A stretch of DNA of 64,000 nucleotides from the NCBI RefSeq assembly GCF_036016955.1, contig NZ_JAYWXI010000005.1, positions 62,001-126,000 on the forward strand, given 5' to 3'. This DNA comes from JAYWXI01 sp036016955 (GTDB lineage Bacteria; Bacteroidota; Bacteroidia; Flavobacteriales; Weeksellaceae). This document shows, piece by piece, positions 16,315-24,212 of this stretch. The position numbers were made by a program, and so were the translations under genes. The stretch's first letter is position 1; each line of letters starts with the position of its first letter. The notes below the pieces were generated by a model. The model had not been told where the DNA came from. It saw only the letters and a list, made by a program, of their open reading frames with translations, and ran no database searches.

Positions 16315-18576
16315 TTAATTATTGCTTGCGGTTTGAACCTGAGTGGTTTTAATGTCGGTACCCAATCTTTGCAGGTAAGCGATAAGCGCAATAATCTCTT
16401 TCTTCTCGAGTTCTCCGGCTGGTTTTTGAGCGTAAGCTTCCTTGATGTCAGCGGCTTCGGAGAAGATTTGCTTCACGATTTGTTTCGCTTGATTATCGGC
16501 CCAGGCATTAGCTGTATCGATTTCTGCTTTGGTGTAAGGCACATCAAATACGTCTTTCATAAGGTTCAATTTGTCTACCATTTGGCTTCTGTCCAAATCG
16601 TTAGCAATCAACCAAGGGTAACGTGGCATGATGGACCCCGCTGATGTTGATCTTGGGTTGTACATGTGTTTGTAGTGCCAAGAGCTAGGGTTTTTTCCAC
16701 CTTGTCTATGCAAATCCGGACCGGTTCTTTTAGAACCCCAAAGGAAAGGTCTGTCGTAAACGAATTCTCCGGCCTTGGAGTATTGTCCGTTTTTCCCGTT
16801 GAATCGTACGACTTCATCTCTGAACGGACGAATCATCTGAGAGTGGCAAGAGTTACAACCCTCGCGGATGTAAAGGTCTCTACCTTCCAATTCCAAAGGC
16901 GTATAAGGTTTAACCGCAGTGATTGTAGGTACATTTTCTTTTACGGTCAATGTCGGGATGATTTGTACCGCACCACCGATGGCTACGGCGACAAAAGCCA
17001 ACACTGAAAGGTAAAGAGGCATTCTTTCCAACCAAAGGTGAGCGCCCTCGCCTTCTTTTCTTGCGCTGCCGATATTGGCTAAAGCAGGAGCTTCCGCAGG
17101 AACTTCTTTTTGGAAGGATCCTTTTCTTACGGTGGCAATTACGTTAACAACCATAAGAAGAGCTCCTAGGATATAGAGGATACCTCCGATGAAACGCATT
17201 ACATAGTAAGGGATAATCGCGGTTACGGTATCCAGCCAGTTTTTCCAAACCAATGTTCCGTCCGGATTAAATTGTTTCCACATCAATCCTTGGGTAAATC
17301 CGGCAATGTATAGAGGAACGGCATAGAAAATAATACCTAAGGTTCCCAACCAAAAGTGCCAGTTGGCCAATTTAGGCGACCAAAGCTTGGTTCTCCACAT
17401 GATAGGAAGTAGGTAGTAAATCATACCGAAGGCGATGAATCCGTTCCAGCCAAGTGCACCAATGTGAACGTGACCAATTACCCAGTCGGTGTAGTGACCG
17501 ATTTTGTTAAGGGTTTTGGTGGCCAATAGAGGCCCTTCAAAAGTTGCCATACCGTAGCAGGTTACAGCCACAACAAAGAACTTAAGGATAGGATCTTCTC
17601 TTACTTTGTCCCAAGCTCCTCTAAGGGTTAAAAGTCCGTTCAACATTCCTCCCCAAGACGGAGCGATAAGCATCACGGAGAATCCTGTTCCTAGAGCTTG
17701 CGCCCACCCTGGAAGGGCAGTGTACTGCAAGTGGTGAGGTCCGGCCCAGATGTAAACAAAAATCAAAGACCAGAAGTGGATGATGGATAACTTATAAGAG
17801 AATACGGGACGGTCAGCTGCTTTAGGTAGGAAGTAGTACATTAGACCAAGCACTGGCGTTGTAAGGAAGAACGCTACGGCGTTGTGTCCGTACCACCATT
17901 GTACCAACGCATCTTTTACTCCGGAATATGCAGAATAAGATTTCCATCCGGTGAAAGAAAGAGGAACCTCTAAGTTGTTAAAGATGTGGAGCATGGCCAC
18001 GGCAATCCAAGTACCGATGTAGAACCAAATAGCCACATAAAGGTGTCTTACTCTTCGTTTAGCGATGGTTCCGAACATATTGATACCGAAAATCACCCAA
18101 GACAAAGTAATAAGGATGTCGATTGGCCATTCGTGCTCGGCATATTCTTTCGAGGTATTGATTCCCATGAAGAAGGTGATGACCACGGCGACAATCATGA
18201 TCTGCCAAGTCCAGAAGTGAATCCAAGACAAAGCGTCGCTGAACATTCTGGCTTTCAATAGTCTTTGCAAAGAGTAGTAAATCCCCGCAAAGATGCAGTT
18301 ACCAACGAACGCAAAAATTACGGCGCTGGTGTGCAGCATTCTGATTCTACCGAATCCGAAAGCACCATTGGTGTTGATGAGACCTTCGATGTTACCAGCG
18401 GCCAAACTTTTAATGGTCGGGTCGTCCGTTCCGAAGAAGAATTCAGGTAACTCAGGATAGAAGAGCATTAGTGCGGCAGTCAGTCCGAGCAGGAACCCCA
18501 CAACCCCGAAAATAACGGTGGCATAGAGGAACGCACGCACAATGCTGTTGTCATAACTAAACTTTTGTGTTTCCAT
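16315..18576 (-). CDS. ccoNO: Fused cbb3 oxidase subunits CcoN-CcoO
   Basis: The product has 753 residues. Residues about 10-480 are CcoN, the 12-helix catalytic subunit: low-spin haem ligand His in RMLHTSA (His82), Cu-B ligand WWYGHNAVAFF (His231), HH281-282, and haem ligands HVHIG (369, 371). Residues about 515-750 are CcoO, a membrane-anchored monohaem cytochrome c with CNSCH at 574-578 and distal MPRYPW. The N-O fusion is usual in Bacteroidota. With CcoP it forms a high-affinity proton-pumping terminal oxidase in the inner membrane, used at low oxygen. It starts 9 bases after ccoS. Confidence 0.97.
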   Translation of the reverse strand: METQKFSYDNSIVRAFLYATVIFGVVGFLLGLTAALMLFYPELPEFFFGTDDPTIKSLAAGNIEGLINTNGAFGFGRIRMLHTSAVIFAFVGNCIFAGIYYSLQRLLKARMFSDALSWIHFWTWQIMIVAVVITFFMGINTSKEYAEHEWPIDILITLSWVIFGINMFGTIAKRRVRHLYVAIWFYIGTWIAVAMLHIFNNLEVPLSFTGWKSYSAYSGVKDALVQWWYGHNAVAFFLTTPVLGLMYYFLPKAADRPVFSYKLSIIHFWSLIFVYIWAGPHHLQYTALPGWAQALGTGFSVMLIAPSWGGMLNGLLTLRGAWDKVREDPILKFFVVAVTCYGMATFEGPLLATKTLNKIGHYTDWVIGHVHIGALGWNGFIAFGMIYYLLPIMWRTKLWSPKLANWHFWLGTLGIIFYAVPLYIAGFTQGLMWKQFNPDGTLVWKNWLDTVTAIIPYYVMRFIGGILYILGALLMVVNVIATVRKGSFQKEVPAEAPALANIGSARKEGEGAHLWLERMPLYLSVLAFVAVAIGGAVQIIPTLTVKENVPTITAVKPYTPLELEGRDLYIREGCNSCHSQMIRPFRDEVVRFNGKNGQYSKAGEFVYDRPFLWGSKRTGPDLHRQGGKNPSSWHYKHMYNPRSTSAGSIMPRYPWLIANDLDRSQMVDKLNLMKDVFDVPYTKAEIDTANAWADNQAKQIVKQIFSEAADIKEAYAQKPAGELEKKEIIALIAYLQRLGTDIKTTQVQTASNN

Positions 18577-18585
18577 ATATATTAA

Positions 18586-18777
18586 TTACTTTTTTTCTTG
18601 TTCAGAGGCCTTCTCTTTTCCGGGGTTTTCGTTTTTAACTTCGTCGTCCAAGAGGATTCTTACGGCCGGCGATTCGTCGTCTTCAAACTGACCTTTTTGG
18701 GCATTAATAATGAAGATAACCAAAAAAACCACGGCTAGTGATACACTGCAAATGATCATCAAATAGAGTATATCCAT
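18586..18777 (-). CDS. ccoS: cbb3 oxidase assembly protein CcoS
   Basis: The product has 63 residues: one N-terminal membrane helix (MDILYLMIICSVSLAVVFLVIFI) followed by the CcoS signature QKGQFEDDESPAVRILLDDE and a charged tail. CcoS is required for cofactor insertion into cbb3 oxidase. It is the first gene of the ccoS-NO-Q-P transcript and has a FNR-like palindrome about 50 bases upstream. Confidence 0.93.
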   Translation of the reverse strand: MDILYLMIICSVSLAVVFLVIFIINAQKGQFEDDESPAVRILLDDEVKNENPGKEKASEQEKK

Positions 18778-18784
18778 AGCGTCG

Positions 18785-18792
18785 CAAATTTA
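18785..18792 (-). promoter_or_regulatory. Promoter -7 element (minus strand TAAATTTG) before ccoS
   Basis: It is a consensus match 8 bases before the ccoS ATG. An identical second match lies at 18808-18815, which would give a more usual leader. Which one is used cannot be decided from sequence. Confidence 0.5.
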
Positions 18793-18825
18793 ATTTTAAA
18801 TTTTCTCCAAATTTAGTTAAAATTT

Positions 18826-18839
18826 ATGATATTCATCAT
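18826..18839. promoter_or_regulatory. FNR-like palindrome ATGAT-N4-ATCAT before ccoS
   Basis: The palindrome ATGATATTCATCAT has the half-sites and 4-base spacing of FNR boxes (TTGAT-N4-ATCAA). Its centre is about 55 bases before the ccoS ATG. A second site of the same form lies at 21352-21365 in the ccoI/regulator intergenic region. Confidence 0.55.
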
Positions 18840-18891
18840 TCGATGTTAAATAGTGTTAATTTATAATATTTCTAAATTAAAATGAGTGAAA

Positions 18892-21279
18892 TTAGTTTTT
18901 GGTTTTGAAATACTTACGGGCATTTAGCCAAGTGGCTGCCGAGGTGAAGCTCACGACGCTGATGGAGCTGATTGGCATCAGGATAGCGGCAATGAGAGGG
19001 GACATGTAGCCCAAAACGGCAATCGAAATGCCGATTACGTTGTACATTAAGCTGATGGCAAAAGTTATTTTTACGATTTTGATGGCGTCTTTGCTCAGGT
19101 CGAGATAGTGGTTCAGCGAGGCAACGCGGGAGCCGGCCATAATGATATCCGAGGAAGGGGTGAAGGCGTTGGTGTCGTCGGCTACGGCAATGCCAACATT
19201 GCTTTGTTTTAAGGCTCCGGCATCGTTAAGTCCATCGCCTAGCATGGCCACCTTTTCCCCTTGTTCTTGTAGCTTTTTTACGTAATTGAGTTTACTTTCG
19301 GGGTCTTGGTTGAAAGTCATTACCGAATCTTGCGGGAGGATGGTTTTCAGATTGTTTTTTTCCGATTCGTTGTCGCCGCTCAAAAGGTGGATTTTATAGT
19401 TTTTCAATTGTTTGAACAAGGAGGGGAGTCCGTTGCGGTATTCGTTTTTAAAGACGAATTTGCCCAAGAAGTGCTGGTCTTTACTCAGGTAGACTGCGGT
19501 CTCCAGGTTTTGGGGTGTTTTGCCGTTAAACTCGGCTGAGCCTATTTTGTACTGGTGTCCTCTTACTATTGCTGTATAGCCTTTTCCTGGGGTGTCGGCA
19601 AAGTTATCTGTTGGGAAGTATTCGTCTTCCGTGTCCAAAAATTCGTACAAGGCTTTGGAAAGCGGATGGGTGGAATTTTTAGAAAGGGTTTTCAGGTTCT
19701 TTAGGTCGAATTCGCTAAGAGGTTCCCCCTCATAGGTCAGGTGGGATTTTTTGTTGTGGGTGATGGTTCCTGTTTTGTCGAAAACGAGTGTTTGTATTTT
19801 GGCCAGTTTTTCGATGGTTAGGGTGTCTTTTACATAAAACTCGTTTCGTCCCATAATTCGCATGATGTGTCCCAGGGTGAAGGGGGCTGAAAGTGCCAGG
19901 GCGCAGGGACAGGCGACGATAAGGACGGCCGAAACGACTTGGAACATTTTTTCAAAATCGAGGCGTCCCCAATAGATTGCTGCTATCAGAGTGATGCCCA
20001 GTATGACGAGGGTGAAATATTTACTGATGTTGTTGGTAAGGTTGTCGAGGCCGTTTTCGTGTTTTCGGAAGGCTTCTTTGTTCCAAAGTTGGGTGAGGTA
20101 GCTTTGGTCAACGTTTTTGATGACTTCGAGTTCTAATACCGAGCCGATTTGCTTACCTCCAGCGAAAATTTTATCGCCCGGTTGTTTGGCGATGGTGGCA
20201 CTTTCACCGGTGATGAAACTGTTGTCAATGTGGCCCTCTCCACTGATAAGGATGCTATCTACGGGGATGATTTCTTGGTTTCTTACAAGGATTCGGTCGC
20301 CGATTTTGAGCTCGGAGAGCAGAATGTTGTTTTGTTTTCCGCCGGTTTCCACTTTGGTAACGGCAATCGGATAAAACGATTTGTAATCCCGATCGTAAGC
20401 CAAGGCGTTGTAGGTTCTTTTTTGAAAGACTTTCCCTAAAAGCATGAAAAATAAGAGCCCGCAGAGGGTGTCGAAGTAGCCGGGGCCGAAATCCGTAAGG
20501 GTTTCATAAATGCTTCTTCCGTAGAGTACGAGAATCCCCAGCACGATGGGAACATCAATGTTGATGATGCCGTTTTTAAGACCGTACCAAGCGGATTTGT
20601 AGTAGTCGGATGCGGAATAGAAAACCACAGGGGTAGCCAAAAGAAACATGATGAAGCGGAAAAGGTGTTTGTATTTTTCCATCCAAAAATCGGTGGTTCC
20701 CATTAGTATTTCGGCGTATTCAGGATAGCTGAAGAACATTCCGTTGCCAAAAGTAAAGCCGGCAATGGCCAGTTTGATAAGGAGGGATTTGTCGATTTTT
20801 TCTTCTTTTTTGTCGGCGGTTTCCAGGTTAATTACGGGCTTGTATCCTAAGTTGGTCAGGAATTTGGCTAGTTCGCTGAGTTTTAAATTTTGATGGTTGA
20901 AGGAAATTTGTAGGTTTTTTTTGGTGAAATGCACCTGAGTATAATGGATGTCGGGATTCAGGGTTTGGAGACTTTCTAAAAGCCAAATGCAGGAACTGCA
21001 ATGAATCACGGGGATTTTAAAGGTGACCAAAGTGGTATTTCCTTCGGAAAAATCGGTTATTTTATCGAAAACAGCGGGCGTGTCGAGGTAGTCGAATTGC
21101 GAGGCGTTTTCGTCGGGACGAATGCCTGAACTCTTGTTCAGAGCGTAGAAATTTCCGAGATTGTTCATGTTCAGAATCTCGTAGACCGACTTGCATCCGT
21201 TACAGCAGAATGTTTTGTTGTCGAATTTAATCTGCTCTTTTTCAGCGGGCTGACCGCAGTGGTAACATGATTTTGACAC
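18892..21279 (-). CDS. ccoI: CcoI-type copper-translocating P1B ATPase
   Basis: The product has 795 residues. The N-terminus has a FixI-type Cys cluster (CYHCG, CCNGC) and a heavy-metal-associated domain with HCSSC. Eight membrane helices surround the ion site CPCALALSAP. Cytoplasmic motifs are the A-domain SGEG/TGES region, phosphorylation site DKTGTIT, nucleotide-binding HPLSKAL and hinge GDGLNDAGAL. CcoI pumps copper for the cbb3 active site. Start: no ATG is available. The TTG at 21303 lies inside a perfect -7 element (21301-21308), so the GTG at 21279 is the likely start. Confidence 0.93.
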   Translation of the reverse strand: MSKSCYHCGQPAEKEQIKFDNKTFCCNGCKSVYEILNMNNLGNFYALNKSSGIRPDENASQFDYLDTPAVFDKITDFSEGNTTLVTFKIPVIHCSSCIWLLESLQTLNPDIHYTQVHFTKKNLQISFNHQNLKLSELAKFLTNLGYKPVINLETADKKEEKIDKSLLIKLAIAGFTFGNGMFFSYPEYAEILMGTTDFWMEKYKHLFRFIMFLLATPVVFYSASDYYKSAWYGLKNGIINIDVPIVLGILVLYGRSIYETLTDFGPGYFDTLCGLLFFMLLGKVFQKRTYNALAYDRDYKSFYPIAVTKVETGGKQNNILLSELKIGDRILVRNQEIIPVDSILISGEGHIDNSFITGESATIAKQPGDKIFAGGKQIGSVLELEVIKNVDQSYLTQLWNKEAFRKHENGLDNLTNNISKYFTLVILGITLIAAIYWGRLDFEKMFQVVSAVLIVACPCALALSAPFTLGHIMRIMGRNEFYVKDTLTIEKLAKIQTLVFDKTGTITHNKKSHLTYEGEPLSEFDLKNLKTLSKNSTHPLSKALYEFLDTEDEYFPTDNFADTPGKGYTAIVRGHQYKIGSAEFNGKTPQNLETAVYLSKDQHFLGKFVFKNEYRNGLPSLFKQLKNYKIHLLSGDNESEKNNLKTILPQDSVMTFNQDPESKLNYVKKLQEQGEKVAMLGDGLNDAGALKQSNVGIAVADDTNAFTPSSDIIMAGSRVASLNHYLDLSKDAIKIVKITFAISLMYNVIGISIAVLGYMSPLIAAILMPISSISVVSFTSAATWLNARKYFKTKN

Positions 21280-21300
21280 GGTGTTTTGGAAATTGACTTG

Positions 21301-21308
21301 CAAAAATA
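21301..21308 (-). promoter_or_regulatory. Promoter -7 element (minus strand TATTTTTG) before ccoI
   Basis: It is a consensus match placed so that transcription would begin near 21295, 16 bases before the GTG at 21279. It overlaps the alternative TTG start and so decides against it. Confidence 0.6.
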
Positions 21309-21343
21309 TAACAAAAAACTTTGTTGTAAATTTTAAAATGTAG

Positions 21344-21351
21344 TATTTTTG
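21344..21351 (+). promoter_or_regulatory. Promoter -7 element TATTTTTG before the Crp/Fnr gene
   Basis: It is a consensus match 24-31 bases before the ATG at 21375. The predicted start site falls inside the FNR-like palindrome that follows directly, a position suited to autorepression. Confidence 0.6.
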
Positions 21352-21365
21352 CTGATAAATATCAT
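21352..21365. promoter_or_regulatory. FNR-like palindrome CTGAT-N4-ATCAT
   Basis: CTGATAAATATCAT matches the FNR-type arrangement TGAT-N4-ATCA. It lies between divergent ccoI and the Crp/Fnr regulator, about 60 bases upstream of the predicted ccoI transcription start and at the predicted start of the regulator transcript. Confidence 0.55.
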
Positions 21366-21374
21366 GAGATTTAT

Positions 21375-22088
21375 ATGTCGATAGAGAAACAGGAGTTGAT
21401 TGAGCAAAATCTTTTGAGTGTTTTCAATGAAAATGCTTTTCGCGAGATGCTTTCTCCGCAGGATTTTGATAAGTATGTCCAGGCTCGTAAGGAGATTTCG
21501 TTTCGCAAGGGAGAGATGCTCTTTGATGAGAATGAAGATGCAGATGGCGTTTATTTCGTTACCAAGGGAACGATTAAGTTGTCCAAATCGGGAGTGTACG
21601 GTAAAGACCAAATTCTTAGATTTATAAAGGAGGGCGATCTGATTGGGTATCGTTCTTTGTTAATCGGTGAGAATTTTCAGGCGAAAGCCGAGGCCATGTC
21701 CGAAGTAGAGGTTGTTTTTGTGCCCGGGGAGGTCTTTCTTCATATGTTGGAGGTGGATTCCAAGCTGTCTTTTACGATGCTTCAGAAATTTGCTTACGAA
21801 CTGGGAGAGTCATCCAATACGATTACGTTTTTGGCACAGAAAACGGTTCGGGAGCGTTTGGCTGAGATTTTACTCCTTTTGGAGCTGAAACTCGGGACGG
21901 ATCCGGAGGGATTCATAAAGATTTCGCTTACTCGGGAAGAAATTGCCAACCTCATCGGGACGGCTACGGAAAGTGCGATACGGCTTATTTCGGAATTTAA
22001 GCATGACGGGCTGATTGAGACGGAGGGGCGTAACATTAAGATTTTAAACCACGAGAAACTGATAAAATTAGGACACGTGGTCATGTAG
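21375..22088 (+). CDS. Crp/Fnr family transcriptional regulator without cysteines
   Basis: The product has 237 residues. Residues about 30-130 are a cyclic-nucleotide-binding-type beta barrel (FRKGEMLFDENEDADGVYFVTKGTIKLSKSG, IKEGDLIGYRSLL). A dimerisation helix lies at about 128-172 and a winged helix at about 183-225, with recognition segment TREEIANLIGTATESAIRLI. Glu199 and Arg203 match the Glu and Arg of FNR/CRP recognition helices. The protein has no Cys at all, so it cannot bind an iron-sulfur cluster as FNR does. Divergent placement to ccoI and two FNR-like boxes suggest it controls the cbb3 locus and itself. The signal it senses is unknown. Confidence 0.88.
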   Translation: MSIEKQELIEQNLLSVFNENAFREMLSPQDFDKYVQARKEISFRKGEMLFDENEDADGVYFVTKGTIKLSKSGVYGKDQILRFIKEGDLIGYRSLLIGENFQAKAEAMSEVEVVFVPGEVFLHMLEVDSKLSFTMLQKFAYELGESSNTITFLAQKTVRERLAEILLLLELKLGTDPEGFIKISLTREEIANLIGTATESAIRLISEFKHDGLIETEGRNIKILNHEKLIKLGHVVM

Positions 22089-22094
22089 AAAAAA

Positions 22095-22124
22095 AGCTGG
22101 AGTTTCATCCGGCTTTAATTTTTG
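22095..22124 (+). terminator. Terminator after the Crp/Fnr gene
   Basis: AGCTGGA pairs with TCCGGCT (one G-T pair) around GTTTCA, followed by TTAATTTTTGTTTT. Confidence 0.65.
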
Positions 22125-22143
22125 TTTTAAATACTAAATTATT

Positions 22144-22959
22144 ATGTCTGTACATTCGGAAATAAAGAAGATTACGACGGAAACCTTGCGGAAAATGAAG
22201 TTCGACAAGGAGAAGATCACGATGCTTACGGCTTACGATTATACCACGGCCAAAATGGTGGATGCCGGCGGAGTGGATGCTATTTTGGTGGGCGATTCTG
22301 CTGCAAATGTGATGGCGGGGCACGAAACGACTTTGCCGATTACTCTGGAGCAGATGATTTATCATACTCAGTGTGTTATCCGAGGGGTTGAGCGTGCGTT
22401 GGTGGTGGCGGATTTGCCTTTCGGGACTTACCAAAGCAATCCGGAGAAAGCATTGGATTCGGCGGTGCGGATGATGAAAGAAGGCGGGGCTCATGCGGTT
22501 AAGGTGGAAGGCGGGGCCGAGATTGAAAAATCCATCCGAAAAATTGTAAATGCGGGGATTCCGGTGATGGGGCATTTGGGGCTTACGCCACAATCCATCT
22601 ATCAATTTGGAACGTATAAGGTTCGGGCAAAGGAGGAAGCCGAGGCCGAAAAGCTAATGGAAGAGGCAAAACTTTTGGAATCTTTGGGATGTTTTGCATT
22701 GGTTTTGGAAAAAATTCCTGCGACTTTGGCGAAAAAGGTTTCGGAGAGTCTTACCATTCCTACGATAGGAATTGGTGCGGGAGCGGACTGCGATGGTCAG
22801 GTTTTGGTTTATCATGACATGATAGGGATGAATCAAGGGTTTTCGCCTAAGTTTTTGAGACGCTACCTTGATCTTTATTCGGAGATTACGGGGGCGGTGT
22901 CTCGGTATGTGGCAGACGTGAAGGCGGTAGATTTTCCCAACGAAAACGAAAAATACTAA
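22144..22959 (+). CDS. panB: 3-methyl-2-oxobutanoate hydroxymethyltransferase
   Basis: The product has 271 residues, the normal length. PanB transfers a hydroxymethyl group from methylene-tetrahydrofolate to 2-ketoisovalerate, the first committed step of pantothenate and CoA synthesis, in the cytoplasm. Visible signatures are MLTAYDYTTAKMVDAGGVD, LVGDSAANVMAGHETTLPIT (metal-binding Asp), GAHAVKVEGG, GIPVMGHLGLTPQS and IGIGAGADCDGQVLVYHDM. No other pan gene is adjacent. The next gene starts directly after the stop codon. Confidence 0.97.
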   Translation: MSVHSEIKKITTETLRKMKFDKEKITMLTAYDYTTAKMVDAGGVDAILVGDSAANVMAGHETTLPITLEQMIYHTQCVIRGVERALVVADLPFGTYQSNPEKALDSAVRMMKEGGAHAVKVEGGAEIEKSIRKIVNAGIPVMGHLGLTPQSIYQFGTYKVRAKEEAEAEKLMEEAKLLESLGCFALVLEKIPATLAKKVSESLTIPTIGIGAGADCDGQVLVYHDMIGMNQGFSPKFLRRYLDLYSEITGAVSRYVADVKAVDFPNENEKY

Positions 22960-23289
22960 ATGATGGATAGTCGAACAATTCAGGGGATTTTATCGATTGG
23001 CGCTTTGTTTTGCATTGTGGTGGGCTGGTTGAATCTTTTTTCTCCGGAGGTTAATTACTTTATTTATAGGCAGGTTTTTTATGTGCTTATCGGGGCGAGT
23101 TTTTTTATGATGGTGCCCTCGCTGGTGAATCGGAAAATGGTTTATCCGATGTATTTGGCGGCTTTATTTTGCGTGGTGGGCGCTTTTCTTCCCGAGGAGA
23201 GTCGTTTTTCTGGTATTAAGAGTATTGGTTTGTTTGCCGGAGTTTTGATTTCTATTTTTAACCGTCCACGGATTTCGGGGCGCTCCTAA
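22960..23289 (+). CDS. Small integral membrane protein of unknown function
   Basis: The product has 109 residues and four likely membrane helices (about 8-27, 36-52, 63-77 and 87-102). The ATG at 22960 follows the panB stop codon with no gap; a second ATG is the next codon. The gene is tightly packed between panB and the pseudouridine synthase, in the same direction, so the three form an operon. No family is recognised. Confidence 0.72.
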   Translation: MMDSRTIQGILSIGALFCIVVGWLNLFSPEVNYFIYRQVFYVLIGASFFMMVPSLVNRKMVYPMYLAALFCVVGAFLPEESRFSGIKSIGLFAGVLISIFNRPRISGRS

Positions 23290-23302
23290 GTAAACGTAAA
23301 TT

Positions 23303-24010
23303 ATGGATAGACAACAGGGGTTTGAGGCGGTTCAGATTGTGTATGAAGACAATCATCTTTTGGTGGTGAATAAAAAAGCAGGACAACTGGTACAGGGCGA
23401 CAAGACGGGGGACGAGTCTTTATTGGAAAGTATTAAAGCGTTTATCAAAGCGCGGGATGCCAAGCCGGGGAATGTGTTTTTGGGGTTGGTGCACCGGATT
23501 GATCGTCCGACATCGGGGCTGGTGATTTATGCTAAAACGTCAAAGGCCTTAACCCGTTTGACTCAAATGGTTAAAAACAGGGAGATTAAGAAGACTTACT
23601 GGGCGGTGGTGCCTAAAGAGATGATACCGGTTTCTCAGCGGTTGGTTCATTATTTGAAGAAAAATGAAAAAAACAATAAAGCGATTGTTTTTTCTAGTGC
23701 GACGCAAGGGGCGAAGGAGTCCATTTTATCTTACCGATTAATTCATGTTCTTGAGCGGTATCAGCTTTTGGAGATTGATTTGGAAACGGGGCGTCATCAT
23801 CAGATTCGGGCGCAGTTGTCCAAGATTGGGGTTCCGATTAAGGGGGATTTGAAGTATGGGGCTCCTCGGTCGAATCCGGATGGCGGAATTTCTCTTCATG
23901 CTCGAAGGCTTTCTTTTGTGCATCCGGTGACTAAACATCCGATTGAAATAACGGCGCCGGTTCCTGCCAATGATGTTGTTTGGGCGGCTTTGGAACAATC
24001 GGTTGAATAG
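23303..24010 (+). CDS. RluA-family pseudouridine synthase
   Basis: The product has 235 residues with no S4 domain. Catalytic motif II is GLVHRIDRPTSGLVIYAKT with the essential Asp in HRID; the flanking VNKKAGQLVQGD, ETGRHHQIRAQL and YGAPRS...HARRLSF motifs fit the RluA/RluD branch. It converts uridine to pseudouridine in rRNA or tRNA. Without the S4 domain and at this length it is closest to the RluC/D-like short enzymes common in Bacteroidota; the target base cannot be named. Confidence 0.92.
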   Translation: MDRQQGFEAVQIVYEDNHLLVVNKKAGQLVQGDKTGDESLLESIKAFIKARDAKPGNVFLGLVHRIDRPTSGLVIYAKTSKALTRLTQMVKNREIKKTYWAVVPKEMIPVSQRLVHYLKKNEKNNKAIVFSSATQGAKESILSYRLIHVLERYQLLEIDLETGRHHQIRAQLSKIGVPIKGDLKYGAPRSNPDGGISLHARRLSFVHPVTKHPIEITAPVPANDVVWAALEQSVE

Positions 24011-24151
24011 AAGAGGGAATTTGAATTTTATTTGAAAAAGAATTTAGGCTTGCCTTAAAGTCAAACGGGATAAGTGAAGACTAAATTTTAGTTTGGGTAA
24101 GCACTAGGGGAGGTTTTTATGCTGAATTTAATTTAGATGTGAGTAATGATA

Positions 24152-24190
24152 AAAAAAACGCTTCGTCCTTGGGACGAAGCGTTTTTTGTT
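24152..24190. terminator. Bidirectional terminator between pseudouridine synthase and aconitase
   Basis: AAAAACGCTTCGTCC pairs with GGACGAAGCGTTTTT around TTG, with A and T runs on either side. The 202-base gap 24011-24212 holds nothing else recognisable. Confidence 0.85.
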
Positions 24191-24212
24191 TTGACCGAAA
24201 TTGCCATTCGGG

